Below are positions 1 to 6,991 of a stretch of DNA of 14,155 bases, one piece after another (the first letter of the stretch is position 1; each line of letters begins with the position of its first letter). The notes under the pieces are model-generated. The model was not told the origin of the DNA, searched no databases, and saw only the letters and a program-made list of their open reading frames with translations. This DNA is from Pseudomonadota bacterium. Lineage in GTDB: Bacteria > Pseudomonadota > Alphaproteobacteria > Azospirillales > Azospirillaceae. Location: contig JAEYPE010000011.1 in assembly GCA_023411035.1 (NCBI GenBank), positions 1 through 14,155 on the forward strand. The letters run 5' to 3'. The translations under genes were made by a program, and so were the position numbers.

Positions 1-170
1 CCACCGGCAACCCGCTGGCCGACCTCCCGGTGATCGTGCTGACCGCCCATCGCGAGGCCGACATGGTCAAGCGGGCCATCGCCTACGGCATTTCCGGCTA
101 TCTGGTGAAGCCGGTGTCGAAGGCCGACCTCGTGAAGCGGCTGACCTTCATCCTTCAGAGAAGCCGCTGA
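1..170 (+). CDS. CheY-like response regulator receiver domain, C-terminal part (5' end outside the window)
   Basis: Only the last 55 codons are present, read from base 3 to the TGA at 168-170. They show the second half of a receiver domain: a hydrophobic strand VIVLTAH carrying the conserved Thr (residue 14 of the fragment), a helix, and the strand GYLVKPV with the conserved Lys (residue 36) followed by Pro, which together bind and signal the phosphoryl group on an Asp upstream of the window. The protein stops about 18 residues after the KP motif, so no output domain follows at the C-terminus. It may be a single-domain CheY-like protein or the end of a larger regulator with its other domains N-terminal. 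A histidine-kinase-like remnant lies directly downstream in the same frame, which would fit an old two-component pair, but partnership is inference. The domain call is secure; the target is unknown. Confidence 0.85.
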   Translation, partial: TGNPLADLPVIVLTAHREADMVKRAIAYGISGYLVKPVSKADLVKRLTFILQRSR

Positions 171-221
171 GCGGACGGGCTGCGTTCATCGAAATCGAGA
201 ACCAGCCGGCACGGGCGGGCG

Positions 222-770
222 TTGCAGGATCGGGCGCTCGACTATTCCTTGACCAGCCGGCCCGTCCCCGCAGGCATGTTCCATATCAGCAGGCTGGACG
301 ATGCGGAGGGGTTGGTCCTGGCCGTGGCGCGGCGCCCGTCCGATCCGATGGCTCTGGTCCGGCGGAACGTCTCCATGAATCGCGTGTTGGCCGAGGGCAA
401 GGCCGTCACCATCGAGCTGTCCGTGCCCGACCAGTCAATGACCGAAGAAACGCCGCCCGAAGCCGACACCGACCCCGCAAGGATGGACCAGCTTCTCAAC
501 AACCTGCTGTCGAACGCCGTCAAACACTCCGACCGCGGCGGGCGGGGCATGTCCCCGGCGGAACTGGCGCATCTGCGCCAGCCCTTCGCCCGCACGGGCT
601 GGCTGGACACGGGCCGGCTGGGCACGGAGGGAGAGGGAACGGTCGGCCTTGGTCTCCACATCTGCCGGTCCATCGTGGAGGGCCATGGCGGGCGGATCAC
701 CGCCGATTCGGTGCCGGGACGCGGCTCCACCTTCACTGTGGAACTGCCCTTGGCGGCATCATCCCCTTGA
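222..770 (+). CDS. Truncated histidine kinase-like ATPase domain, probably a decaying gene
   Basis: The product resembles the C-terminal catalytic (HATPase_c) half of a sensor histidine kinase. Counting from a TTG at 222, an N-box is at residues 89-102 (QLLNNLLSNAVKHS), a degenerate G1 box at 106-111 (GGRGMS), an F-box-like QPF at 120-122, a G2 box at 141-149 (VGLGLHICR) and the closing strand GSTFTVELPL at 168-177. Two things are wrong for a working kinase. There is no HisKA dimerisation helix with its phosphorylated His, nor any sensor domain. The stretch between the N-box Lys and the G1 glycines is only about 6 residues where kinases usually have about 25-30, so the strands and the nucleotide-binding Asp of the DxGxG motif are missing. 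The frame stays open right back to the receiver gene's TGA at 168-170. An ATG at 276 is an alternative start; neither start has a good ribosome binding site. Most likely a remnant with an in-frame deletion. Confidence 0.6.
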   Translation: MQDRALDYSLTSRPVPAGMFHISRLDDAEGLVLAVARRPSDPMALVRRNVSMNRVLAEGKAVTIELSVPDQSMTEETPPEADTDPARMDQLLNNLLSNAVKHSDRGGRGMSPAELAHLRQPFARTGWLDTGRLGTEGEGTVGLGLHICRSIVEGHGGRITADSVPGRGSTFTVELPLAASSP

Positions 771-903
771 GATCCCGGAAATTCCACACATGGGCTGGCG
801 CGCCGGCCCGCGATGCTGTAAAAGGACCCCTCACGATGTTGCGACGCGAAAGGTCCATGGGTTTACCCTTCCGCCGTTTCGGGCGGCCTCCGTGGGGAGC
901 GCC
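771..903. other. Intergenic stretch between the kinase remnant and the ExoD-family gene
   Basis: These 133 bases hold no gene I can support. The ExoD frame is open through it from an ATG at 790, but the translated residues look non-coding. A small hairpin (CCGCC 871-875 with GGCGG 882-886) lies just before the GGGGAG ribosome binding site of the ExoD gene. No promoter boxes of good quality were found, although one is expected here. Confidence 0.5.
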
Positions 904-1626
904 GTGAACGACGGCCGACCTCCCGACACGTCCCCGGACCGTCAGGTTCCGGCGGACGTTGACCGCGGCGATGCCGCGACCACCGGCTCCCTGCCGGTGA
1001 ACCCCGCTTCGGCGGTCCTGGATGATTTCCTGAGCCACGACCATGGCGCGCGGATCGCGCTGGGCGATCTCGTGGACATTCTGGGCGACCGCGCTTTCGG
1101 CGCCCTGCTTCTGATCTTGTCCATTCCGAACATCCTGCCGGTGCCGGGCCTGTCCACGGCGACGGGCCTGCCGATGCTGCTGATCGGCGCCCAGATCGCC
1201 GCCGGGCGCGACCGGCCCTGGCTGCCGCGCCGGATTGCCGCGGTCACGCTGGAGCGCGACGCCTTCCTGCGCGTCATCGCGAAGGCGAAGCCCCATGTCG
1301 ACTGGCTGGAACGGCATCTGCGCCCCCGCCTGCCCGCGCTGACCGCCCCCGCGGCGGAGCGGCTGCTGGGGCTGGCCGTCATGATCCTGGCCGCCGTTCT
1401 GGCCCTGCCCATCGTCTTCGGCAACCAGCCCCCGGCGCTGGCCATCGCGCTGATCGCGCTGGGGCTGATCGAAAAGGATGGGGTCTTCGTGGCCGCCGGC
1501 CTCGTCGCCGGGCTGATCGCCATCGCCATCGTCGCCGCCGTCCTGCTCGGTTTCGGGCAGGCCGGCATGTATCTGTTCCACGAACTGTTTTCATTAAAGG
1601 GAGCGCCCGCGGGCTCGACGCCATGA
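904..1626 (+). CDS. ExoD-family (exopolysaccharide synthesis ExoD) inner-membrane protein
   Basis: This 240-residue protein matches the ExoD family, named after a rhizobial gene needed for normal exopolysaccharide and alkali tolerance; the biochemical activity is not established. A polar N-terminal part of about 45 residues is followed by the conserved region GDLVDILGDRAFGALLL (54-70) and the hallmark SIPNILPVPG (73-82), then hydrophobic segments at about 66-98, 155-187 and 194-216, typical of an integral membrane protein. I chose the GTG at 904 because GGGGAG stands 4 nt before it and because similarity only becomes plausible after it; the frame is open further upstream (ATG at 790) but that part looks non-coding. 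The TGA overlaps the ATG of the next gene (ATGA, 1623-1626), which points to translational coupling with the CNNM/CBS protein. No convincing promoter was seen in 771-903. Confidence 0.8.
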   Translation: MNDGRPPDTSPDRQVPADVDRGDAATTGSLPVNPASAVLDDFLSHDHGARIALGDLVDILGDRAFGALLLILSIPNILPVPGLSTATGLPMLLIGAQIAAGRDRPWLPRRIAAVTLERDAFLRVIAKAKPHVDWLERHLRPRLPALTAPAAERLLGLAVMILAAVLALPIVFGNQPPALAIALIALGLIEKDGVFVAAGLVAGLIAIAIVAAVLLGFGQAGMYLFHELFSLKGAPAGSTP

Positions 1627-2927
1627 TTTGGGAAGTGCTGGTCATCATTCTGCTGATCCTGCTGAACGCCTTTTTCGCGATGTCGGAAATGGCGCTGGTG
1701 TCGTCGCGGCGCGCGCGGCTTCAGCAGATGGCCGAGGAAACGCGCAGCAAGGGCGCCCGCATCGCGCTGCAACTGTCGGAGGACCCCGGAAACTTCCTCT
1801 CCACCGTGCAGGTCGGCATCACGCTGATCGGCATCGTCGCCGGTGCCTACGGCGGCGCGACCCTGGCCGCCCGGCTGGGAGCGGTTCTGGACGCCAACAT
1901 CGCCTGGATCGCCCCCTATGGAGAGCAGGTGGCCTTCGCGCTGGTGGTCGCGGCGATCACCTACCTGTCGCTGATCGTCGGTGAACTGGTGCCCAAGCGC
2001 ATGGCGCTGGTGAACGCGGAGCGCATCGCCGCCGGCGTGGCCGGTCCGATGAGCGTTCTGTCGCGCATCGCCATGCCGCTGGTCTGGCTGCTCGGCGTCT
2101 CGACCGAGGGCGTGATGAAGCTGCTGCGCCTGCCCACCGCGCGCGAGCAGACCGTCACCGAGGAGGAGGTTAAGAGCCTCATCAAGGAAGGGACGCAGAC
2201 CGGCGTCTTCGAACCCGCCGAGCGGCAGATGATCGAGGGTGTCTTCCGCCTGTCCGACCGCACGGCGCGGTCGATCATGACGCCGCGCCCGGATCTCGTG
2301 TGGATCGACCTCGACGATCCGGCCGACGCCATCGCACGGGAAATCCAGGCCAGCGGCTATTCCCGCTTCCTGGTCTGCCGTGGCGACGTGGACGAGGTGC
2401 AGGGCATCGTGTCCAGCAAGGCGCTGCTCAACCAGGCGCTCCAGGGCCGCAGCTTCGATCTGCGCGAGGCCATGGTGGAGCCGCTGATCGTCCATGACGG
2501 AACGCCGGTCCTGCGGCTGCTGGAACTGTTCAAGCAGGCCAGCATCCATATGGCCGTGGTGGTGGACGAATACGGCAGCGTCGAAGGCATCGCCACCGTG
2601 ACCGACATCATGGAGGCCATCGCCGGCGAGATGCCCGAAGAGGGGCAGGAAGGCGACGGGGCCGCCGTCCAGCGCGAAGACGGGTCCTGGCTGGTGGACG
2701 GCATGACCCCGGTGGAGGAGGTGGAGTCCCTGGTCGGCGTGAAGGGGCTGAAGGGCGAGGGCGATTACCACACCATCGCCGGCTTCATGCTGGACCAGCT
2801 TGGCCATGTGCCGACCGCCGCGGAGCATTTCCATTGGAACGGCCTGCGGTTCGAGGTCATCGACATGGACGGCCGCCGCATCGACAAGGTGCTGATCCAG
2901 GAAAACGGCGAAGTGTCGGAGGGCTGA
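1623..2927 (+). CDS. CNNM-CBS-CorC_HlyC domain protein (hemolysin C / CorC-like family)
   Basis: A 434-residue membrane protein with the full architecture of the UPF0053/TlyC-type family. The CNNM (DUF21) transmembrane domain covers about residues 1-175, with the conserved motifs LNAFFAMSEMALVSSRR (14-30), QVGITLIGI (63-71) and GELVPKRMAL (120-129). Two CBS domains follow at roughly 218-272 and 284-336, the second with the typical VVVDEYGSVEGIATVTDI. A CorC_HlyC domain closes the protein at about 348-428. Family members are linked to Mg2+/Co2+ or other divalent cation efflux and to membrane homeostasis; despite the historic 'hemolysin' name, toxin activity is not implied. The start is fixed by the ATGA overlap with the ExoD-family gene, with AAGGGAG about 20 nt upstream, so translation is probably coupled. 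Length and motifs are intact. The ion moved cannot be read from the sequence. Confidence 0.9.
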   Translation: MIWEVLVIILLILLNAFFAMSEMALVSSRRARLQQMAEETRSKGARIALQLSEDPGNFLSTVQVGITLIGIVAGAYGGATLAARLGAVLDANIAWIAPYGEQVAFALVVAAITYLSLIVGELVPKRMALVNAERIAAGVAGPMSVLSRIAMPLVWLLGVSTEGVMKLLRLPTAREQTVTEEEVKSLIKEGTQTGVFEPAERQMIEGVFRLSDRTARSIMTPRPDLVWIDLDDPADAIAREIQASGYSRFLVCRGDVDEVQGIVSSKALLNQALQGRSFDLREAMVEPLIVHDGTPVLRLLELFKQASIHMAVVVDEYGSVEGIATVTDIMEAIAGEMPEEGQEGDGAAVQREDGSWLVDGMTPVEEVESLVGVKGLKGEGDYHTIAGFMLDQLGHVPTAAEHFHWNGLRFEVIDMDGRRIDKVLIQENGEVSEG

Positions 2928-2952
2928 TACGGCCGGCGCCTGAAGGTTTCGG

Positions 2953-2989
2953 CCGTGGGCGGATCATGGAAGCCATCATCCGCCCACGG
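2953..2989. terminator. Inverted repeat between convergent genes, likely bidirectional terminator
   Basis: A perfect 12-bp inverted repeat (CCGTGGGCGGAT at 2953-2964 and its reverse complement at 2978-2989) encloses a short inner stem ATGG/CCAT with a 3-nt loop, separated from the outer stem by one C/C mismatch. It sits 25 bp after the stop of the CNNM/CBS gene and 29 bp beyond the stop of rodA, which runs towards it on the other strand. Position and symmetry fit a terminator serving both genes. No run of T follows on either strand, which is common in high-GC genomes but weakens the call. Confidence 0.6.
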
Positions 2990-3018
2990 TATGACGGACC
3001 GGCCCCGGCCCGGCGGCG

Positions 3019-4239
3019 TCACATTTCGGTGACGCCGCTCTTGGGGATGCGGATTTCCCGGTGGACCGACATGCTGAGCAGCAGCCCCACGCCGATCATC
3101 AGCGTCATCATCGCCGACCCGCCATAGGACACCAGGGGCAGGGGGATGCCCACCACCGGGATCAGGCCGGTGACCATCGACACGTTGACCATCACGTAGA
3201 GGAAGAACTGCGCGGTCATGCCGACCGCCACCAGCCGGGCGAACTGGCTGCGGCAGCTCAGCGCGATCACCACGCCGTAGATGAACAGCATCAGGTACAG
3301 CGCCAGCAGGATCAGGGCGCCGACCATCCCGAACTCCTCCGCCAGAACCACGAAGATGAAGTCCGTGTGCTTTTCCGGAAGGAACATGAGCTGGCTCTGC
3401 GAGCCCGACATGAAGCCCTTGCCGAACAGCCCGCCCGACCCCAGCGCGATCTTCGACTGGAGGATGTTGTAGCCGGCGCCCAGCGGGTCGGTCTCCGGGT
3501 CGAGAAAGGTGTAGACGCGCTGCTTCTGGTAGTCGTGCAGGAACTCCCAGGCGACGGGAATGGCCGCCAGACCGCCGCCGATGACCACCAGGAACTTCCA
3601 GATCCGCACGCCCGCCGCAAAGAAGACGGCCCCGCTGCCCATGATGAGCAGCAGCGAGGTGCCCAGGTTCGGCTGCATCAGCACCAGCGCCACCGGGGTG
3701 AAAACCAGCAGCAGCGGCGGGATCAGCAGCAGCGGGCGCCCGATCTGCTCCAACGAGACGCCGTGGAAATAGCGGGCCAGCGCCAGGGTCAGCGCCGGCT
3801 TCATCAGCTCCGACGGCTGGAGCTGGAAAAAGCCCAGGTCGATCCAGCGCTGGGCGCCCATGCCGATGCGGCCCATCAGCTCCACCGCGACCAGCAGGCA
3901 CAGCACGATCAGGAAGATGATGTAGGCCGATTTCATCAGATGCCGCACGTCGATCAGCGCGATCATCAGCATCAGGAACACGCCGGGGACGGCACGCACG
4001 AGCTGCGGCTGCGCCCAGGGCTTCCAATTGCCCCCGGCGGCGGAATAGAGCAGGGCCACCCCGACCGACGTGATGATGCAGACCAGGAGCACCAGCCCCC
4101 AGTTGATCATGCGGAACTTGCTGCCGAGCGTCAGTTCCGGGCGCTGCGGGGCCAGTCCGCCCGACCCGTGGTTCGAAAGGACGGCGACCATGAGGAAACG
4201 TTCGTTGTGTCCGGGGGGCGGTCCGTGCCGGTAGGGCAT
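3019..4239 (-). CDS. rodA: Peptidoglycan glycosyltransferase RodA (SEDS family)
   Basis: RodA polymerises lipid II into glycan strands for lateral wall growth, working in the inner membrane with the class B penicillin-binding protein PBP2 and the MreBCD elongation machinery. The 406-residue product has about ten hydrophobic helices and the SEDS signatures: QRWID (130-134) and LQPSELMKPAL (140-150) in the first half, QSQLMFLPEKHTDFIF (281-296) containing the Asp (293) that matches the essential residue of SEDS polymerases, and the PVVGIPLPLVSYGGS signature (361-375). RodA is favoured over FtsW by the FLPEKHTDFIF loop and lack of FtsW-type extensions. The ATG at 4239 has AAGGTG 7 nt upstream; the ATG at 4191 (residue 17) is an alternative giving a more usual N-terminus. 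It follows the TIGR02302 gene by 70 bp on the same strand and is not next to mrdA or mreBCD, its usual company. Confidence 0.93.
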   Translation of the reverse strand: MPYRHGPPPGHNERFLMVAVLSNHGSGGLAPQRPELTLGSKFRMINWGLVLLVCIITSVGVALLYSAAGGNWKPWAQPQLVRAVPGVFLMLMIALIDVRHLMKSAYIIFLIVLCLLVAVELMGRIGMGAQRWIDLGFFQLQPSELMKPALTLALARYFHGVSLEQIGRPLLLIPPLLLVFTPVALVLMQPNLGTSLLLIMGSGAVFFAAGVRIWKFLVVIGGGLAAIPVAWEFLHDYQKQRVYTFLDPETDPLGAGYNILQSKIALGSGGLFGKGFMSGSQSQLMFLPEKHTDFIFVVLAEEFGMVGALILLALYLMLFIYGVVIALSCRSQFARLVAVGMTAQFFLYVMVNVSMVTGLIPVVGIPLPLVSYGGSAMMTLMIGVGLLLSMSVHREIRIPKSGVTEM

Positions 4240-4309
4240 GCGGCGGCACCTTGCGCGGTGGATACTGCACCAGCGCCGCCCTCCGGTAAAGCCGCCCGGT
4301 CATCCCGCC

Positions 4310-6919
4310 TTAAAACTGCTTCAGCAGCCGGTCGATGTACTCGCGCTCCATCTGCGGGCGGCCGTATTGGCCGGAGCGGCGGCGCAACTCGTCCAGGATC
4401 TCGCGGGCGCGCTGGAGTTCGGCCTCCTCCGGGATCTTCACGTCGTCGCCGTTGTAATTGCCGAAGCCGGAGGGGCGGCGGCCCAGCGGGTCGCGGTTGC
4501 GGCCCTGGCCCTGGCGCTGCTGCGGCTGTCCGGGTTGCTGCCCGGTCATGGCCGGACCCTGCTGGCCCATCATCTGCTGCATCATCTGCTCGGCGTAGGC
4601 CTGCATGCCCTGCTGAAGCTCGTCCATCGCCTGGGTCTGCGGCGGGACGGCGGAGCCGGGCTGCCCTTGCTGGAGCGCCTGCCCGGCGTCGCGCATGGAC
4701 CGTTCGGCGCGGCCCAGCGGACGGGGGATTTCGCCGCCCTGCTGCTCTCCCATGCGGCGCATCAACTCGCCGAGCTGGCGGCGCAGCGCCTCCTGCTGTT
4801 CGGCCTGCTGCTGCATCAGCGGGCTGCCGGACCGGCCCTGCTGTCCTTGCTGTCCCTGCTGCGGGCGGCCCTGGCGGTTGCGCGGCCCCTGCTGGCCCTG
4901 CTGGCTCTGCTGCCCGTCCTGCTGGCCCATCTGCTCCTGCGACTGGCGGAAGGTCTGGTCCAGAAGGCTCTGCTGCCGCTGCGCCAGCTCCTGCAACTCG
5001 CGCATCATCTGCCACGCCTCGTTCTGGCCCTGCTGCTGCATCTGGGCCATGACGCCGTTGCGCATGTTCTCCATCATCTGCTGCAACTGGGACAGCATCT
5101 GCCGCGCGGCGTCGCGGGCGCCGGTTTCCGCCATCTGCCGCATCTGGTCCATCATGCGCTGAAGGTCCTGGCGGTCCATCATCTGGTCGGCCATTTCCTG
5201 CGGGATGACGGGGATCGGATCGCCGCGCTCCAGCGCCTCGCGGATCTGCTGCTCCATGGCGTCCAGGAACTTGTCGAGCGCCGCCTGAAGTTCGTCCATC
5301 AGCTTCTTCAGCTCCTGGTCGTCCGCCCCGCGATCCAGCGCCTCGGCCAGACGGTGTTCGGCGTCGCGCAGGTCGCGTTCGGCCAGCGACAGGCCGCCGT
5401 CCTCGATGCGGAGCGCGGTTTCCCACAGCAATTGCTGAACGGCGGGGGCGGAGGCCGCCTCCTCGTCCAGCAGCAGGCGGCTCACGGCGGTGCGGAGCGC
5501 CAGGAAGGCCACCAGATCGCCGCCGAACTGGCTGGGCCGGGACGAGATCTCGGCCAGCGCGCGCGCCACCTCGATGCGGAGCTGCTTGGGCCGCAGGGTC
5601 AGCTTCTTGCGCTCCTCCACGATGGCGCGGGCCACGGGGTGGTTGAAGACCCGCTCCGGCAGGACCATCGCCATGTCCTCCGTGCTGCCGGTCTGGCCGG
5701 CGCCGTCCAGGGCGGTCAGGCGGACGGTGACGTTCAGCCCGGCCCAGGGATGGGCGGTCAGGTCGTGGAAGGCGGCGTTGCGCGCCTCGCGCGGGTGGGC
5801 GCCGGGCAGGGCCAGAGGCAATTCCAGCGGGTTGCGGTCCAGCGCCGGGGCCTGATCTTCCGGCACGGCCAGCCGGACGACGGCCTTGGCCTCGGCCAGC
5901 CCGTAATCGTCCTGCGCGGCATAGTCCAGCCGCAGCGCGCCGCGTTCCCCCTTGGCCGGGGGGCTGGCGTAGGCGATGGTCGGCGGGTTGTCCGGGATGA
6001 TCCGGACGTTCCAGCTTCCCAGCACGCCGGAGCCCTGGGTCACGGCGATCCGGTTGCCGGACTCGATCGGCTGCTGGATTTGGAAGGTGGAGGAGTCGAC
6101 CGCCTCGAAGGCAGCGGACTTGGCGCCGGCCTCCAGCGACGGCGTGCCGCCGCCGCCGGTGACGCGGGCGAGCACGAGGCTGCCCTTGGGGACCGGCACG
6201 GGATCGGCGAGGTTCGGCGTGTGGGCGGGGTTGGCCGACTTCAGGAAGACCGGCGGAAGCCCGGTGTATTCCGGCGGCGTCACCCACAAATCGAGCGTCG
6301 CGACGGAGGAGGCCGCCGTCTCGTCGAGGCGCGGGCTGACGGCGGCGGACAGCCGCGGCCTCCAATCGCCCCAGGTGGCCCCGCCGACGGCGATCAGCAC
6401 CAGCACCACCAGCGCCCGCAAGGCGTAGCGATCATGGGCGGCGAGGCCGTCGGACAGCGGCCAGGACACGCGCAGCCGCCGCATGGCGGCCCGCACCCGC
6501 TGCTGATGCAGGCGCCACAGCTCCGCGGCGACGGGGTCGTTGCCGGCGGGCTTGTCGCGCAGCGTGTGGAGGGGCCGGTGGGGCAGGCCGCTGTCGCGTT
6601 CCAGCCGGCGGCGGGCGGCGTCCTCGTCCGGCAGGCGGAAGGCGCGCAGCCCGCGCCACCCCGTCCAGACGATGGCGGCGGCGAACAGCAGCAGGACCAG
6701 GGCGTGCAGCCAGCCCGGCAGAAGCGGCAGAAGATTCAGCAGCGCCAGGGCGAGGAAGGCCCCGGCGATGGCGATGGGCGCCCAGAGCGCGGGCCACAGC
6801 CGCTCCCACAGCAGGGCGGCGAGGGCCTGTCCCATGCGGAGGCGGGGTTCCCGAGGGTTGGAGGCGGGGGGGGCCTCCTTGCGCAGGGGGAACCGGAACC
6901 CGTCGTTGCTGTCGCTCAT
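4310..6919 (-). CDS. TIGR02302/DUF4175-family membrane protein with Gln/Met-rich tail
   Basis: An 869-residue protein of an alphaproteobacterial family of unknown function. Its layout: a polar N-terminus, two adjacent membrane segments (about 44-63 and 70-88), a cytoplasmic-looking loop, a third membrane segment (about 166-183), then a large region, probably periplasmic, with Ig-like strand patterns. That region includes LDLWVTPPEYTGLPP (209-223) and the DNPPTI and YAAQDDYGLAEAK motifs near 312-345, which are typical of this family. From about 500 it becomes helical, and from 553 very rich in Gln and Met, with an almost pure Gln/Gly/Arg stretch at 663-698. It ends in a conserved charged module (KIPEEAELQRAREILDELRR, then REYIDRLLKQF). 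The start ATG at 6919 has GGGAG 6 nt upstream. The hemerythrin gene ends 72 bp upstream and rodA begins 70 bp downstream, so co-transcription with rodA is likely. A cell-envelope role is inferred from topology and neighbour only. Confidence 0.88.
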   Translation of the reverse strand: MSDSNDGFRFPLRKEAPPASNPREPRLRMGQALAALLWERLWPALWAPIAIAGAFLALALLNLLPLLPGWLHALVLLLFAAAIVWTGWRGLRAFRLPDEDAARRRLERDSGLPHRPLHTLRDKPAGNDPVAAELWRLHQQRVRAAMRRLRVSWPLSDGLAAHDRYALRALVVLVLIAVGGATWGDWRPRLSAAVSPRLDETAASSVATLDLWVTPPEYTGLPPVFLKSANPAHTPNLADPVPVPKGSLVLARVTGGGGTPSLEAGAKSAAFEAVDSSTFQIQQPIESGNRIAVTQGSGVLGSWNVRIIPDNPPTIAYASPPAKGERGALRLDYAAQDDYGLAEAKAVVRLAVPEDQAPALDRNPLELPLALPGAHPREARNAAFHDLTAHPWAGLNVTVRLTALDGAGQTGSTEDMAMVLPERVFNHPVARAIVEERKKLTLRPKQLRIEVARALAEISSRPSQFGGDLVAFLALRTAVSRLLLDEEAASAPAVQQLLWETALRIEDGGLSLAERDLRDAEHRLAEALDRGADDQELKKLMDELQAALDKFLDAMEQQIREALERGDPIPVIPQEMADQMMDRQDLQRMMDQMRQMAETGARDAARQMLSQLQQMMENMRNGVMAQMQQQGQNEAWQMMRELQELAQRQQSLLDQTFRQSQEQMGQQDGQQSQQGQQGPRNRQGRPQQGQQGQQGRSGSPLMQQQAEQQEALRRQLGELMRRMGEQQGGEIPRPLGRAERSMRDAGQALQQGQPGSAVPPQTQAMDELQQGMQAYAEQMMQQMMGQQGPAMTGQQPGQPQQRQGQGRNRDPLGRRPSGFGNYNGDDVKIPEEAELQRAREILDELRRRSGQYGRPQMEREYIDRLLKQF
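4826..4933 (-). repeat. Low-complexity Gln-rich coding tract
   Basis: On the + strand this reads as repeated ctg-rich triplets (ctgctgg, ctgctgtc); on the coding strand it gives repeated CAG codons. It encodes residues 663-698 of the TIGR02302-family protein, with short QQGQQG-like units. It is a low-complexity tract rather than a perfect tandem repeat, lies wholly in frame, and is typical of this family's C-terminal half. Such a tract is a plausible site of length variation between strains. Confidence 0.6.
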
Positions 6920-6991
6920 CCCGCACTCCCGTCCAGCCGGTTGCCGAAGCCCTGATCCCGGCCTGGGGGGAGAGGAGGAAGCCGGGTTCCG

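Noticed and set aside
797..804. GGCGCGCC palindrome as a regulatory site
   Set aside because: An 8-base G/C palindrome is expected by chance in DNA of this composition, and nothing around it supports a function.
649..903. N-terminal extension of the ExoD-family protein
   Set aside because: The frame is open but overlaps the kinase-like frame and then crosses a non-coding-looking spacer. The GTG at 904 has a ribosome binding site and gives a family-like length.
942..2834. Long minus-strand open frame opposite the ExoD-family and CNNM/CBS genes
   Set aside because: Composition is His/Asp/Gln/Arg-rich without motifs, and both opposing frames encode well-recognised families.
3061..5052. Long + strand open frame opposite rodA and the end of the TIGR02302 gene
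   Set aside because: The residues are dominated by His, Gln, Asp and Arg and it runs across two real genes. It is a mirror of GC-rich codon use.
4238..6955. A very long open frame on the + strand opposite the TIGR02302 gene
   Set aside because: Its product is rich in Leu, His, Arg, Gly and Gln with no recognisable domain, as expected from reading antisense to a GC-rich gene full of CAG/CTG codons. The minus-strand frame has clear family motifs and a proper start.
6957..6986. CCCGGC / GCCGGG pairing after the hemerythrin gene as a terminator
   Set aside because: The stem is only 6 bp with an 18-nt loop and no T run, too weak to report as a feature; read-through into the TIGR02302 gene remains possible.
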